NCBI GenBank assembly: GCA_025356015.1
Contig: JANXYO010000133.1
Coordinates: 1 to 38,522 of the forward strand
Origin: Spirochaetaceae bacterium
Lineage (GTDB): Bacteria > Spirochaetota > Spirochaetia > Treponematales > Rectinemataceae
Direction: 5' to 3'
Length of the DNA: 38,522 nt
The notes below the pieces were generated by a model. That model was not told where the DNA came from. It did no database searches and saw only the letters and a list, made by a program, of their open reading frames with translations. Below, piece by piece: positions 1 through 8,322 of the stretch (positions within the stretch are counted from its first letter, which is position 1; each line of letters starts with the position of its first letter). The translations under genes and the position numbers were made by a program.

Positions 1-450
1 GTCGCGGAGAGGAGGGCGGCCCGCGCGAGGGAGGCCCGGCGGAGGCGAGTGCCCCGCCTCATCGCCGGGGACGGCCGCGCCTGGTTCGACCCTCCCACGG
101 CACCCGGGGGCGAGGGCGCCGATATCATGAAAGGCACTCCCGTCTCGCCCGGGGTAGCCGAGGGAAGGGCCCGTGTCGTCTTCGATCCGGCGCTGGCCCG
201 CCTCGAGCCCGGGGACATACTCATCTGCCCCGCCACCGATCCCGCCTGGACGCCTCTCTTCCTCGCGGCGGTAGCCCTGGTCACGGAGGTAGGCGGCGAG
301 ATGACCCACGGCTCGGTCGTCGCGCGGGAGTACGGCATCCCGGCCGTGGTCGGCGTGCCGCGGGCGACCGAGCGCATACCGGACGGATCGCGCATCAGGG
401 TGGACGGCGCGGTGGGGCTCGTCGTCATACTCGACCGTCCCGAGGGCTAG
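1..450 (+). CDS. PEP-utilising enzyme, C-terminal swivelling domain (partial)
   Basis: The reading frame is open from the first base of the window, so this is the 3' end of a longer gene that starts outside. The visible 149 residues carry the mobile phosphohistidine domain of the PEP synthase / pyruvate phosphate dikinase / rifampicin phosphotransferase superfamily. A GGEMTHGS motif is present, with the phospho-accepting histidine at visible codon 103, followed by VAREYGIPAVVGV. In this family the histidine carries phosphate between a nucleotide-binding domain and a PEP/pyruvate (or acceptor) domain. Here the swivelling domain sits at the very C-terminus, as in rifampicin phosphotransferase-like and some PEP synthase-like proteins, rather than centrally as in classical PpsA. 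The exact substrate cannot be told from this fragment. The Arg-rich stretch before residue 20 looks like an interdomain linker. Confidence 0.85.
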   Translation, partial: VAERRAARAREARRRRVPRLIAGDGRAWFDPPTAPGGEGADIMKGTPVSPGVAEGRARVVFDPALARLEPGDILICPATDPAWTPLFLAAVALVTEVGGEMTHGSVVAREYGIPAVVGVPRATERIPDGSRIRVDGAVGLVVILDRPEG

Positions 451-524
451 CCGAGCCCGCCCTTGACCTCCGGCCCCGCGGAGAGGATGCTCATGGACAC
501 CAAACGTCCGCCGGGAGGCCTACG

Positions 525-1745
525 ATGAAACAGGAACTGATGCGAGCCTACGCCGCCGTGGCGGTCGACGCGGGCCTCGGCGTCGGGGAAGGGACCAAGC
601 TCCGCATGATAGGCGCCATGACCAACCGCGAGCTCATGCACGCCATAGCCGAAGCCGCCTACGGGCGCGGGGCGGCCCTGGTCCGCATCGAGTACGAGGA
701 TTCGCGCCTGGCCCGGATCCGGGCCGACCGCTCGCGCGACGAGTACCTCGACCAGGTCTCCGCCCTCCTCGAGCGCGAAAGCGAGGTCTTCGCCGGCGAG
801 GGCTGGGCCTACCTGCGGCTCCTCGGCGACGAGGACCCCGACGCCATGGAAGGCGCGGACAGCGACAGGCTCACCCGGATCCAGCGGGCGCGGGGCCAGG
901 CGGTCACCGCGCTCCGCACGGCGCAGATGTCCAGCCGGATAGCCTGGTGCGTCCTGCCGGCCGCGACCGAGGCCTGGGCGAAAAACGTCCTCGGCCCCGG
1001 AGCGTCCGCCGACGACCTTTGGGATGTACTGGCGCCCATCCTGCGGCTCGACCGCCCCGATCCCTCGGCCGAGCTCCGCGCGCACATGGGGGACCTCGAG
1101 GCTCGGTCGCGCTCCCTCGACGCCCTGGGACTGCGGGAACTCCGCTTCCGCGGCCCAGGCACCGACCTCCGGGTCGCCCTCGCGCCCGAGTCGCGCTGGC
1201 TGGGCGGCTCCGACAAGACGCCTGAGGGACTTCCCTTCATGCCCAATATCCCGACCGAGGAGACCTTCGCCACGCCCGATTTCCGCGGCACCGAGGGCTA
1301 CGCCGCGCTGACGAGGCCGGTCAGGATCCAAGGCAGCCTGGTCGAGGGAGGGTATTTGCGCTTCGAGGGCGGGCGAGTGGTGGAATCCTCGGCCGACCGG
1401 GGCGCTGGCGTCCTCGAGAGCTACATGAGGACCGACGTGGGCTCCCGCCGCCTCGGCGAGGTGGCCCTCGTCGACTCCGCCAATCCCATAGGCAGGAGCG
1501 GCCTCGTATTCGACTCGGCCCTCATCGACGAGAACGCCGCCTGCCACATAGCCCTCGGCTCGGGCTACGACCCCGGCTTCGAGGGAGCCATCGGCTGGAG
1601 CGACCTCGAGAAGGAGGCGCGCGGCTTCAACGTGTCATTCGTCCACGAGGACCTGATGATCGGCTCCGGCGAGGTCGACGTGACGGGGATAGACGCCTCT
1701 GGCCGCGAGGTGGCGCTGATGCGGAAGGGGAGCTTCGTCCTATGA
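525..1745 (+). CDS. M29 family metallo-aminopeptidase (AmpS/PepS/AmpT type)
   Basis: The 406-residue protein matches clan M29 thermophilic-type aminopeptidases in length and in the order of its metal ligands. These are E245/E246 in PTEE, E312 in GEVALVD, H341 in ACHIALGSGY, and H374 with D376 in VHEDLMIGS. The family forms cytoplasmic dimers binding two metal ions and removes N-terminal residues from peptides. The N-terminal half (about 1-200) is the Rossmann-like part with few catalytic residues. The ATG at 525 is preceded by GGGAGG at 513-518 with six-base spacing, which fixes the start. It follows the PEP-utilising gene by 74 bp in the same direction and may be co-transcribed with it, but nothing links the functions. 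Assignment to the family is firm; peptide preference is unknown. Confidence 0.93.
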   Translation: MKQELMRAYAAVAVDAGLGVGEGTKLRMIGAMTNRELMHAIAEAAYGRGAALVRIEYEDSRLARIRADRSRDEYLDQVSALLERESEVFAGEGWAYLRLLGDEDPDAMEGADSDRLTRIQRARGQAVTALRTAQMSSRIAWCVLPAATEAWAKNVLGPGASADDLWDVLAPILRLDRPDPSAELRAHMGDLEARSRSLDALGLRELRFRGPGTDLRVALAPESRWLGGSDKTPEGLPFMPNIPTEETFATPDFRGTEGYAALTRPVRIQGSLVEGGYLRFEGGRVVESSADRGAGVLESYMRTDVGSRRLGEVALVDSANPIGRSGLVFDSALIDENAACHIALGSGYDPGFEGAIGWSDLEKEARGFNVSFVHEDLMIGSGEVDVTGIDASGREVALMRKGSFVL

Positions 1746-1846
1746 CGCTCGCCTAGCCGAGCGCATCGTAGGGCATGGGCTGGCGTTCCTGGCCGATCGC
1801 TGGTAGACTTGGGCGCTCAACGATCCAATTTCGAATGGAGCCTCCA

Positions 1847-3253
1847 ATGTCGCCCATCCTCTTGTTCGGCCTCCTGCTCCTGCCGATATCCGCGGCCTAT
1901 ATGTTCATCCTCTGGCTCTTCTTCAAGCGGACGGTGACCTACAAGATTTCCGCCTCCCTCGCGGGAAGCCTGATGATCGTGGCCTTCGCCTCCTTCGTGA
2001 TCGGGAACAAGGGCTTCGGCCAGCTCCTCTGGGCGGCGCCCCTCGTCGGCGTGGCCTTCGTCCTCACCTACGCGGGCATCAACCTCTTCGTGGGGAAGCC
2101 CCTGCGCGGGACTTACGAAGCCCTGTACGAGATGGCCGAGGGTGACGGGGACCTCAGCGGAAGGCTCGACGTCCGCACGAAGGACGAGATCGGGAGGATA
2201 TCTGCCAACTTCAACGCCCTCCTCAGGAAGCTCGCGCTCATCATCTCGAGCCTGAGGTCGGTCGGCTCCCAGGGCGCCTCTATCGGGAACGAGCTCGCGG
2301 CGAGCTCGGAGGAGCTTTCCACGACGATCGAGCAGATGGGGAGGACCATAGACGCGATGAGCGCGAAGATAGCCGCGCAGAGCGGGGAGATCGCGAGGGC
2401 CAACGTCGATGTCAAGGAGATCATGACCGCGATAGCCAGGCTGGGCGGGCTCATCGACAAGGAGGCAGGCTCGGTCAGCGAGTCCTCGGCCTCGATAGAG
2501 GAGATGCTGGCTTCCATCCGGAGCATCGAGGCCGTGACGGGATCGAAGAAGGCCATCTCCGATCGCCTCGTCTCCCTGGCGAAGGAAGGAGAGAGAGGCA
2601 TGGGCTCGACGGTCTCCGAGATCGACGATATTGCCTCGTCCGCCCAAACCATCTTCGACCTCGTACGGATGATCGACGACATAGCCGCGAGGACCAACCT
2701 GCTAGCGATGAACGCCTCCATAGAGGCGGCGCACGCGGGCCAGTACGGCAAGGGCTTCGCCGTCGTAGCCGGAGAGATCCGCAAGCTCGCGGAGACTACC
2801 GTCGTCAATTCCAAGAACATCTCGGCCTCCCTGAAGACCATCGTCGACAAGATCACGAAAACCTCGGAGAGCTCCAAGATGACGGGCGCCGCGATCGGGG
2901 AGATCATCGCGGGGATAACGGACGTCTCCGACGGCATGAACGAGACCCTGGCGGGAATGGGGGAACTCTCCATCGGCTCGGAGCGCATCACGGATTCCCT
3001 ATCCAGCCTCGTGCTCCTCTCCGGGGAGGTCCGCTCCAATTCCCGTTCGATGAAGGCCATGACGGCGAGGGTGGGGACCTCGATGGAGAGACTCTCGACC
3101 ATGGCGGCCGAGAACAAGGCAGGCATGTCGGAGATGGCGCTGGGAGCCGCGGAGATTTCCAGGGCGGTACTCTCCTTGGCTTCCCTGGGCGCCTCCAACG
3201 CCGAGAACATGACCAGGCTCGAGACCGAGATCTCGCGCTTCAAGACCGAGTAG
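1847..3253 (+). CDS. Methyl-accepting chemotaxis protein without a periplasmic sensor domain
   Basis: This is a transmembrane chemoreceptor of 468 residues. The start at 1847 is chosen because GGAG at 1837-1840 lies six bases upstream; an in-frame ATG at 1835 and a longer frame from 1775 lack such a site. Hydrophobic segments lie near residues 2-25, 35-55 and 60-85 with only short loops between them, so there is almost no extracytoplasmic domain. A HAMP-like region follows (about 85-140, with [14 protein letters not shown]). The long coiled-coil signalling domain carries the conserved hairpin tip, including [18 protein letters not shown] and [16 protein letters not shown], which contacts CheA and CheW. 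It probably senses membrane or intracellular state, or is driven by a partner protein. Tandem hairpins at 3281-3340 end the transcript. Confidence 0.92.
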   Translation: MSPILLFGLLLLPISAAYMFILWLFFKRTVTYKISASLAGSLMIVAFASFVIGNKGFGQLLWAAPLVGVAFVLTYAGINLFVGKPLRGTYEALYEMAEGDGDLSGRLDVRTKDEIGRISANFNALLRKLALIISSLRSVGSQGASIGNELAASSEELSTTIEQMGRTIDAMSAKIAAQSGEIARANVDVKEIMTAIARLGGLIDKEAGSVSESSASIEEMLASIRSIEAVTGSKKAISDRLVSLAKEGERGMGSTVSEIDDIASSAQTIFDLVRMIDDIAARTNLLAMNASIEAAHAGQYGKGFAVVAGEIRKLAETTVVNSKNISASLKTIVDKITKTSESSKMTGAAIGEIIAGITDVSDGMNETLAGMGELSIGSERITDSLSSLVLLSGEVRSNSRSMKAMTARVGTSMERLSTMAAENKAGMSEMALGAAEISRAVLSLASLGASNAENMTRLETEISRFKTE

Positions 3254-3280
3254 GGCCTGGCCCTAGCGCCTCTCGAGCCG

Positions 3281-3340
3281 GCTGATCGCTCGCGATCAGA
3301 GTTTTTCCAACTGGCTGATCGCTCGCGATCAAAGTTTTTC
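3281..3340 (+). terminator. Duplicated intrinsic terminator of the chemoreceptor gene
   Basis: Two successive hairpins are present. Each has arms TGATCG and CGATCA around a CTCG loop (3283-3298 and 3316-3331) and is followed by a run of five T (3302-3306 and 3335-3339). Orientation of the T runs shows that they serve the plus-strand chemoreceptor gene ending at 3253. The second hairpin overlaps the stop codon of the convergent pseudouridine synthase gene. Confidence 0.75.
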
Positions 3341-3356
3341 CAACTGGCTGATCGCG
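3281..3356. repeat. 33-bp tandem duplication of a gene end plus terminator
   Basis: A 33-bp unit is repeated 2.3 times, beginning at 3281, 3314 and 3347 (partial), with one base difference between the full copies. The unit contains the last codons of the minus-strand pseudouridine synthase gene, its stop codon and the terminator hairpin. Read on the minus strand, the C-terminal residues SQLEKL-stop are encoded a second time downstream of the used stop. Confidence 0.9.
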
Positions 3357-4045
3357 GCCCTCATGTCCTTCGCCAGCGGTGCCTCGACCTTGAACGTCGC
3401 CCCGGTGGCGGGGTGGGGAAATTCCGCCGAGAGGGCGTGCAGCGCGGCGCGCGCGAGCAGCGGCCTCTCGTCGAGGAGATCACCCTTCCACCTTCGCTTG
3501 AGCTTGGATAGGAGGAGGGGATCGCGATCGCCGTAAAGGGGGTCGCAGAGGCAGGGATGCCCGAGGGAGGCGAGATGGACGCGCACTTGATGAGTGCGCC
3601 CGGTCTCGGGGCGCGCTTCGACGAGCGCATAGTCCTTGTAGCGCGCGATCACGGCGAAGGCCGTCTTCGAAGGCTTGCCATGGTGGGGCGTCGCGACCGT
3701 CCTGTGCAGCCTGTCGCCGTCGGGCATCAAGGGGAGATCGCAGACCGTCTCGTCCCAGTCAGGCGCGCCTCGGACCAGGGCGCGGTAGACCTTGGACACC
3801 GACCTCGTCTCAAAGGCCTCGCTCAAGGACTTGTGCGCCTCGGGCGACCTCGCGAAAATCAGCACCCCGCTCGTCTCCTTGTCGAGGCGATGCACGACGA
3901 AGAGCTTGCCCCAGGCGGCCTTGAGCTCGGTCACCGCGTCGGGGAGGTCCGGATCCCAGCGGTCGGGTATGGAGAGGATGCCGGCGCTCTTGTCGATCAC
4001 GAGGAGACTATCGTCGGAATATAGCACGGAAAGCGGACTGGCCAT
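3329..4045 (-). CDS. RluA-family pseudouridine synthase
   Basis: The protein has 238 residues and isomerises specific uridines in rRNA or tRNA to pseudouridine. The family signature HRLDKETSGVLIFA is present, with the catalytic aspartate at D55. The later conserved GRTHQVRVHLASLGHP motif and PLYGD are also present. There is no N-terminal S4 domain, and the length is close to that of RluA itself (about 220 residues) rather than RluC or RluD (over 300). The target site therefore cannot be inferred beyond the single-domain class. The start ATG at 4045 has no clear Shine-Dalgarno sequence. The gene is convergent with the chemoreceptor gene, and its stop lies within a tandem repeat. Confidence 0.93.
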   Translation of the reverse strand: MASPLSVLYSDDSLLVIDKSAGILSIPDRWDPDLPDAVTELKAAWGKLFVVHRLDKETSGVLIFARSPEAHKSLSEAFETRSVSKVYRALVRGAPDWDETVCDLPLMPDGDRLHRTVATPHHGKPSKTAFAVIARYKDYALVEARPETGRTHQVRVHLASLGHPCLCDPLYGDRDPLLLSKLKRRWKGDLLDERPLLARAALHALSAEFPHPATGATFKVEAPLAKDMRAAISQLEKL

Positions 4046-4098
4046 GAGTCGATTCTAGCAGAAGGCGGGACCATGAATAAGGGGCGACTCACAGGCCA

Positions 4099-4528
4099 TC
4101 AAGGCCGAATGATTTCCACGCCGAGCAGTGCTCGCAAAGGGAACACGGCCCCATTGGTAAAAATCAAATCCCCCCGAACGAGCCCAAAGACCTTGACCGT
4201 AGACGAAAGCGGCAGCTGGGCTCCCCCCGCGACCATCAAGCCCAAGGGGAAATCGACTCCCGCATCGTCGCTCGATTCCGATACGACGTTGCCATAGTAG
4301 TTGCGCCAGCGATAAGTTCAGATACTCAAGTAAAGCCCTGCCTCCCGCTGTCGCGTTGTGGTAATCGGTAGCCCAGGGAATGCCAGTATCGTAATCGAGG
4401 CTTTTGAGCGAAGGAGGCGCGAGCGTGTAGCCAAGAGATCCGTAGACCCTGATTCGGGCACCTTGGCCGAAGAGGGCCAGGGATGAAATAAGTGACAAAC
4501 TTATCGCGAGAAGAGCGATACGTTTCAT
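4099..4528 (-). pseudogene. Frameshifted small outer-membrane-type exported protein
   Basis: The start ATG at 4528 has a good GGGAGG site just upstream. It is followed by a clear signal peptide (MKRIALLAISLSLISSLALF, then GQGA). The N-terminal frame reads like a small beta-barrel protein (RIRVYGSLGYTLAPPS), but after about 4330 it becomes implausible and runs on to 4055. The frame one base over, from about 4315 to the TGA at 4099-4101, reads naturally as a barrel C-terminus, with RWRNYYGNVV, DFPLGLMVAGGAQLPLSS, VKVFGLVRGDLIFTNGAVF and a final ALLGVEIIRP. I infer a frameshift near 4300-4330, probably with an internal deletion because the combined length (about 140 residues) is short for such proteins. 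Alternatively it is a sequencing error. No specific family is recognised. Confidence 0.65.
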
Positions 4529-4617
4529 TATTCCTCCCAGGCAGCAGTTCACCGTGGCCCTGATCTAAATGGTGAAGCCGCTACCACGCAGATAGCGTGA
4601 TAGCGGCCTCTACCGGA

Positions 4618-6816
4618 TCAAGGGTTGGGCTTCGCGACAGTCGTTGGAAACTGATAAAGTTTCTCTACGGTATATGGGGCTATTTCATTATCCGGAGATA
4701 CCTGTTCGCTCGATGCTCCATTGTGGTCGTGACTATTGTATGTTTGGACGAAAAAACCATAGGAATGGCTTGAGTTGAGGCCGGTAACGGTGCAGCTCGT
4801 CTTATTATAGATATCCCAGGCGCCCGCATCGGTTACTGTTTCTGCGGTGAAATCAACGCATAACAAACGAACAGTAGCGTTCGTATCAGTCGAAGTTTGA
4901 GCCCAGGAGGGAGTCAGGCTCTGAGATCCGACTGCAATGGAGGTTACGTTGACCAACGGGAAAGTCTTGGGGAGCGTGACGGTCAAAATATCGGAAGGAA
5001 CGGACCATCCCCATTGGTTCTTCACCCTGACCGTGAACGTATAATCTGTGGTTGTCGAGGTGCTTCCACGGATCAAAGTATTCGCTCCTTGCGTCTGGGA
5101 CGTATAGTTCTTTATGTAGTAAAAGTAAACCCCGGTGAGATTTGTCGTCTTGACGGTTGTCCAGCTAAAAGGATCGTGCATCGTGTATTCGATAGCGCCG
5201 GGATCGCTGGAGTCATAGTTGCTCGGCGGCGTCAACCAGACATAGATAACGGATGCGTCAAACCATGGGCCGGCTGCGCCCTCTGAATAGCCTTGTAGGG
5301 TTGGTATGGAGGGCGCGGCAGTGGTTGCGATTGCCTCGCCGCTCAGGACGCTTTCACCTACCGAGTTGAGAGCGCTCACTTTGTAATAGAGCGAACCAGT
5401 GTAGTTATTCCAAGCGGTAGAAGTGTAGGTGCTTGCACTTCCTGTCAGGGTCGTTTCGAGCGTTTCGCTCCCAGAGCTGAAATACGAATAGATCTTATAG
5501 CCAGTGACCGTGCCGCTTGGCGAAGTCCAGGTCAGGACGACTTTCGCCAGGATCGGGTCGGCCACAGCTGTCAAGCCCGTGGGCGCGTCCGGCACCGTGG
5601 CAACATTCACCGCAACGGTTCTAGACAGAGGCGTAATAGCGAAGCCTGCCGGATTAGCCAGCGCAACCGTCACGTTCGCGCCGTTGGCAACCGTGATAGC
5701 CGAGATCGCGAGGCTCCGCGTAGTGCCGGTACCGCTCAAGGCGCCCTTGGTCGCTCCCGTCAACGTGATATTGCTTGCAGCTAAGCTTGTCGGGTCGGCG
5801 CTGAAGGTCAGGGTCAGAATAGTCGTCGAAACAGTGCCCGATGTGCCGTTCGCCGTTAGGCTCGAGAAAGACATGGGTACGTTCGCCACATTTACAGCAA
5901 CGGTTTTAGACAGGGGCGTAATAGCGAAGCCTGCGGGATTAGCCAGCGCAACAGTCACGTTCGCGCCGTTGGCAACCGTGATAGCCGAGATCGCGAGGCT
6001 CCGCGTAGTGCCGGTACCGCTCAAGGCGCCCTTGGTCGCTCCCGTCAGCGTAATATCACTCGCGGCCAAACTAGTCGGGTCGGCGCTGAAGGTCAGGGTC
6101 AGGATAGTCGTCGAAATAGTGCCCGATGTGCCATTCGCCGTAAGGCCCGAGAATGTCACGGGGCTGCCAGCCACAACTACCGCGACGGCCTTAGATGCGG
6201 GCGTAATGGTGAAGCCTGCCGGATTGGCCAGCGCAACCGTCACGCTCGCTCCGTCGGCGACCGTGATAGCCGAGATCGCGAGACTCCGCGTAGTGCCCGT
6301 GCCGCTCAAGGCGCCTTTCGTCGCGCCTGTCAGCGTTATATCGCTCGCAGCCAAGCTGGTCGGATCGGCGCTGAAAGTCAAGGTTAGGATAGTCGTCGAA
6401 GCGGTGCCTGTTGTGCCGTTTGCTGTTAGTCCCGAGAAAGTCACGGGTACGCTAGCTACATTTACCGAAACGGTCTTGGATGCTGGTGTAATGGTGAAAC
6501 CTGCCGGATTAGCCAGTGCAACCGTCACGTTCGCGCCATCGCCGACCGTGATTGCCGAAATTTCAAGGTTCCGTGTAATGCCAGTGCCGCTCAAGGCGCC
6601 CTTAGTCGCGCCCGTCAGGGTTATATCGCTCGCAGCTAAGCTAGTCGGGTCGGCGCTGAAGGTCAGGGTCAAGGCAGAAGTCGTGACCGAGCCCGCCGTA
6701 CCGTTAGCCGATAGGCCGGAGAGAGTCACATCGGTCGAATTTGATGCCGGATTGGGACATCCCAGAAAGAGCAATGCAATCGTTGCAAGGAGGATACACG
6801 CCACATTCTTTTTCAT
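4618..6816 (-). CDS. Repeat lipoprotein: four Ig-like repeats plus fibronectin-III-like domains
   Basis: The start ATG at 6816 follows a GGGAG site. Upstream codons in the same frame up to 6945 are not needed. The 732-residue product begins with a lipoprotein signal ending LLFLGC (lipidated cysteine at residue 20), so it is anchored to a membrane and probably surface-exposed. Residues about 30-409 are four 95-residue repeats, each containing LTLTFSADPTSLAAS, ITLTGATKGALSGTG, SVTVALANPAGF and ITP.SK; this style of Ig-like repeat is common in spirochaete lipoproteins. Next comes a fibronectin type III domain (starting DAPTGLTAVADP), then two further Fn3-like segments rich in Thr, Tyr and Trp. 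Adhesion or carbohydrate binding is a reasonable guess but is not shown. Base composition is visibly more AT-rich than in the neighbours. Confidence 0.88.
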   Translation of the reverse strand: MKKNVACILLATIALLFLGCPNPASNSTDVTLSGLSANGTAGSVTTSALTLTFSADPTSLAASDITLTGATKGALSGTGITRNLEISAITVGDGANVTVALANPAGFTITPASKTVSVNVASVPVTFSGLTANGTTGTASTTILTLTFSADPTSLAASDITLTGATKGALSGTGTTRSLAISAITVADGASVTVALANPAGFTITPASKAVAVVVAGSPVTFSGLTANGTSGTISTTILTLTFSADPTSLAASDITLTGATKGALSGTGTTRSLAISAITVANGANVTVALANPAGFAITPLSKTVAVNVANVPMSFSSLTANGTSGTVSTTILTLTFSADPTSLAASNITLTGATKGALSGTGTTRSLAISAITVANGANVTVALANPAGFAITPLSRTVAVNVATVPDAPTGLTAVADPILAKVVLTWTSPSGTVTGYKIYSYFSSGSETLETTLTGSASTYTSTAWNNYTGSLYYKVSALNSVGESVLSGEAIATTAAPSIPTLQGYSEGAAGPWFDASVIYVWLTPPSNYDSSDPGAIEYTMHDPFSWTTVKTTNLTGVYFYYIKNYTSQTQGANTLIRGSTSTTTDYTFTVRVKNQWGWSVPSDILTVTLPKTFPLVNVTSIAVGSQSLTPSWAQTSTDTNATVRLLCVDFTAETVTDAGAWDIYNKTSCTVTGLNSSHSYGFFVQTYNSHDHNGASSEQVSPDNEIAPYTVEKLYQFPTTVAKPNP
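5590..6729 (-). repeat. Four tandem 285-bp in-frame repeats
   Basis: Four units of exactly 285 bp (95 codons) run from 6729 down to 5590. Long blocks are nearly identical at the DNA level, such as the segments encoding DPTSLAAS, TGATKGALSGTG and ALANPAGF. The first unit (6729-6445) is the most diverged; the third and fourth are closest to each other. Exact period and DNA-level similarity indicate recent duplication or gene conversion, and the array is a likely site of copy-number change. Confidence 0.9.
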
Positions 6817-6985
6817 TGTTTTTCTCCCATGAATGCGCAATTTTTCATCAAAAGCTCCTTGTTTGTAGATATCGCAGTTATAAAACTCACTATTTTGCCG
6901 TAACCTAGCCCGAAAATTGAAAAATAGGAGTATGCCGTTCTTCACATTTCGCGCGCCGAGCCTCCATAAATCCTAAAAACGGGGT

Positions 6986-8209
6986 TCAGCCAAGAAGCCT
7001 GGCGAGCTCTACCCGGTTCTTCACCTGCGTCTTCTCGTAAATGTTGTAGACATGGTTCTTGACCGTACCCGGCGAAATGAAGAGCCTGTCGGCGATCTCC
7101 TGGTTCGAGAGTCCTTGGACTAGGTGGAGGCAGACCTCGCGTTCTCGCGCCGAGAGCCCTAGGGACTCTCGCCTCTCCTCGAGGCGCCTAAGCGGCTGGC
7201 CGATGACGACATGTCCGAGATAGTCGCCCCATGCGTCGCATAGCGGCGTGAGGGCGAGGCTCATGGGGGTTTCCGTCCCCTCGGGCCCCGGCAAGCCGCG
7301 TTCGATGTAGCGCGTCTCGCGGTTGGAAGGGCCCGCAAGACTCTCGGCGCCAGGGCCGAAGAGCGCGGAAGCGGGGCGGCCGAGAAGTTCGGCCTCGCCC
7401 ATCCCGGAGAGCTCCTCGGCCGCCGCGTTGACCGAAATAAGGCGGGATTCCGCGTCGAGGACGGCGATCGCGTAGGCAAGCTGAGACTTGATGTGGGCCG
7501 AAAGGATCGTGTCCGCGGACCTGAGCACCTGGAAATGCGCGATCGCGTAAGCCACCGCGAAGGGCTGGGCGATTTGAAGGATTAGGATCGCCTCGACATC
7601 GTACTCGCCAAGGTGGACCTTTACGAGACCGAGAAGGACAATCACCGCCACGACCGCGACGCCGAGGCCGAGGTGAAAGAGGGCCATGTTCCGCTCTCTC
7701 CGCAGCCGCGTCCGGCGATGCCAGATCGCGATGAGAACGAAGGCCGCCGCATCCTGTCCGACCGAGATCACGGCGTAAGCGCCTCGGACGAGTGCCGAGG
7801 CTGGAGCCGCTCCCGTTCCGCTTAGCAGTCGATACGCTGCGATACCGGGCTCGAGCCCCGCGAGGTAGGCGAGGCCGAGGAGGCAGGCGATGCCGGCAAA
7901 GGCGGCCTGCGCCGCGAAAAGGGCGCGCGGGTAGCGTTTCACGACGCCCGTGAGGCGCAGCGAGTAGAGGAGCACGAGGAGGGTCTTGGGGGCATAGGAA
8001 AAGAGCTCGTTCGCGTACCAGCGCTGGTCGAAACCCGCCCCGGCCGGAGCCGCGAAGGCAAACTGGAGGAAGGTCCAGGCAGCCACGAAGAAGCAGAGAC
8101 CCGAGTAGCTCCGGTTCAGCTCGGCCTTGGGGGCGAGGCGCAGCACGTACCAGCCAAGGAAGGAATAGGAGCAAAACGAGACCGCGACCAGGAAAAGACT
8201 CAGTTGCAT
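6986..8209 (-). CDS. Membrane-bound LuxR-type regulator with PAS domain
   Basis: The N-terminal ~220 residues contain about seven hydrophobic helices, resembling the seven-helix sensor regions found on some histidine kinases. Next is a PAS-like domain (AIAVLDAESRLISVNAAAEELSG). The C-terminus is a LuxR/GerE helix-turn-helix of about 60 residues with LSAREREVCLHLVQGLSNQEIADRLF, SPGTVKNHVYNIYEK and KNRVELARLL. A membrane sensor thus appears fused directly to the DNA-binding output with no phosphorelay. Start choice is uncertain. ATG 8209 has GGAG nine bases upstream; ATG 8215 and GTG 8233 are in-frame alternatives. It is divergent from a soluble LuxR-type gene at 8323, sharing an intergenic region of about 110 bp. 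The signal and targets are unknown. Confidence 0.85.
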   Translation of the reverse strand: MQLSLFLVAVSFCSYSFLGWYVLRLAPKAELNRSYSGLCFFVAAWTFLQFAFAAPAGAGFDQRWYANELFSYAPKTLLVLLYSLRLTGVVKRYPRALFAAQAAFAGIACLLGLAYLAGLEPGIAAYRLLSGTGAAPASALVRGAYAVISVGQDAAAFVLIAIWHRRTRLRRERNMALFHLGLGVAVVAVIVLLGLVKVHLGEYDVEAILILQIAQPFAVAYAIAHFQVLRSADTILSAHIKSQLAYAIAVLDAESRLISVNAAAEELSGMGEAELLGRPASALFGPGAESLAGPSNRETRYIERGLPGPEGTETPMSLALTPLCDAWGDYLGHVVIGQPLRRLEERRESLGLSAREREVCLHLVQGLSNQEIADRLFISPGTVKNHVYNIYEKTQVKNRVELARLLG

Positions 8210-8303
8210 GGCCATGTACTCCGAAGGGATCACGGCCCAATCATAGCGCGCCTAAGCGCTCCGCACATCCGCAGAAAGCTCCGTACTCCGCGGACAAATG
8301 ATG

Positions 8304-8309
8304 TATAAT
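8304..8309 (+). promoter_or_regulatory. Possible -10 element of the soluble LuxR-type gene
   Basis: A perfect TATAAT lies at 8304-8309, inside the divergent intergenic region. I see no matching -35 box 16-18 bp upstream, so this promoter would need an activator or is spurious. It overlaps the upstream in-frame ATG at 8308, which argues that translation begins at the next ATG (8323). Confidence 0.4.
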
Positions 8310-8322
8310 GGGCGAAGAAGCG

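Noticed and set aside
447-1547. Open frame of 366 codons opposite the M29 aminopeptidase gene
   Set aside because: The sense strand has a full set of metal ligands and a good start. The opposite frame is Gly/Ala/Arg-rich and without recognisable motifs.
5590-6729. CRISPR-like array
   Set aside because: The units are 285 bp, in frame and coding, with no short repeats separated by unique spacers.
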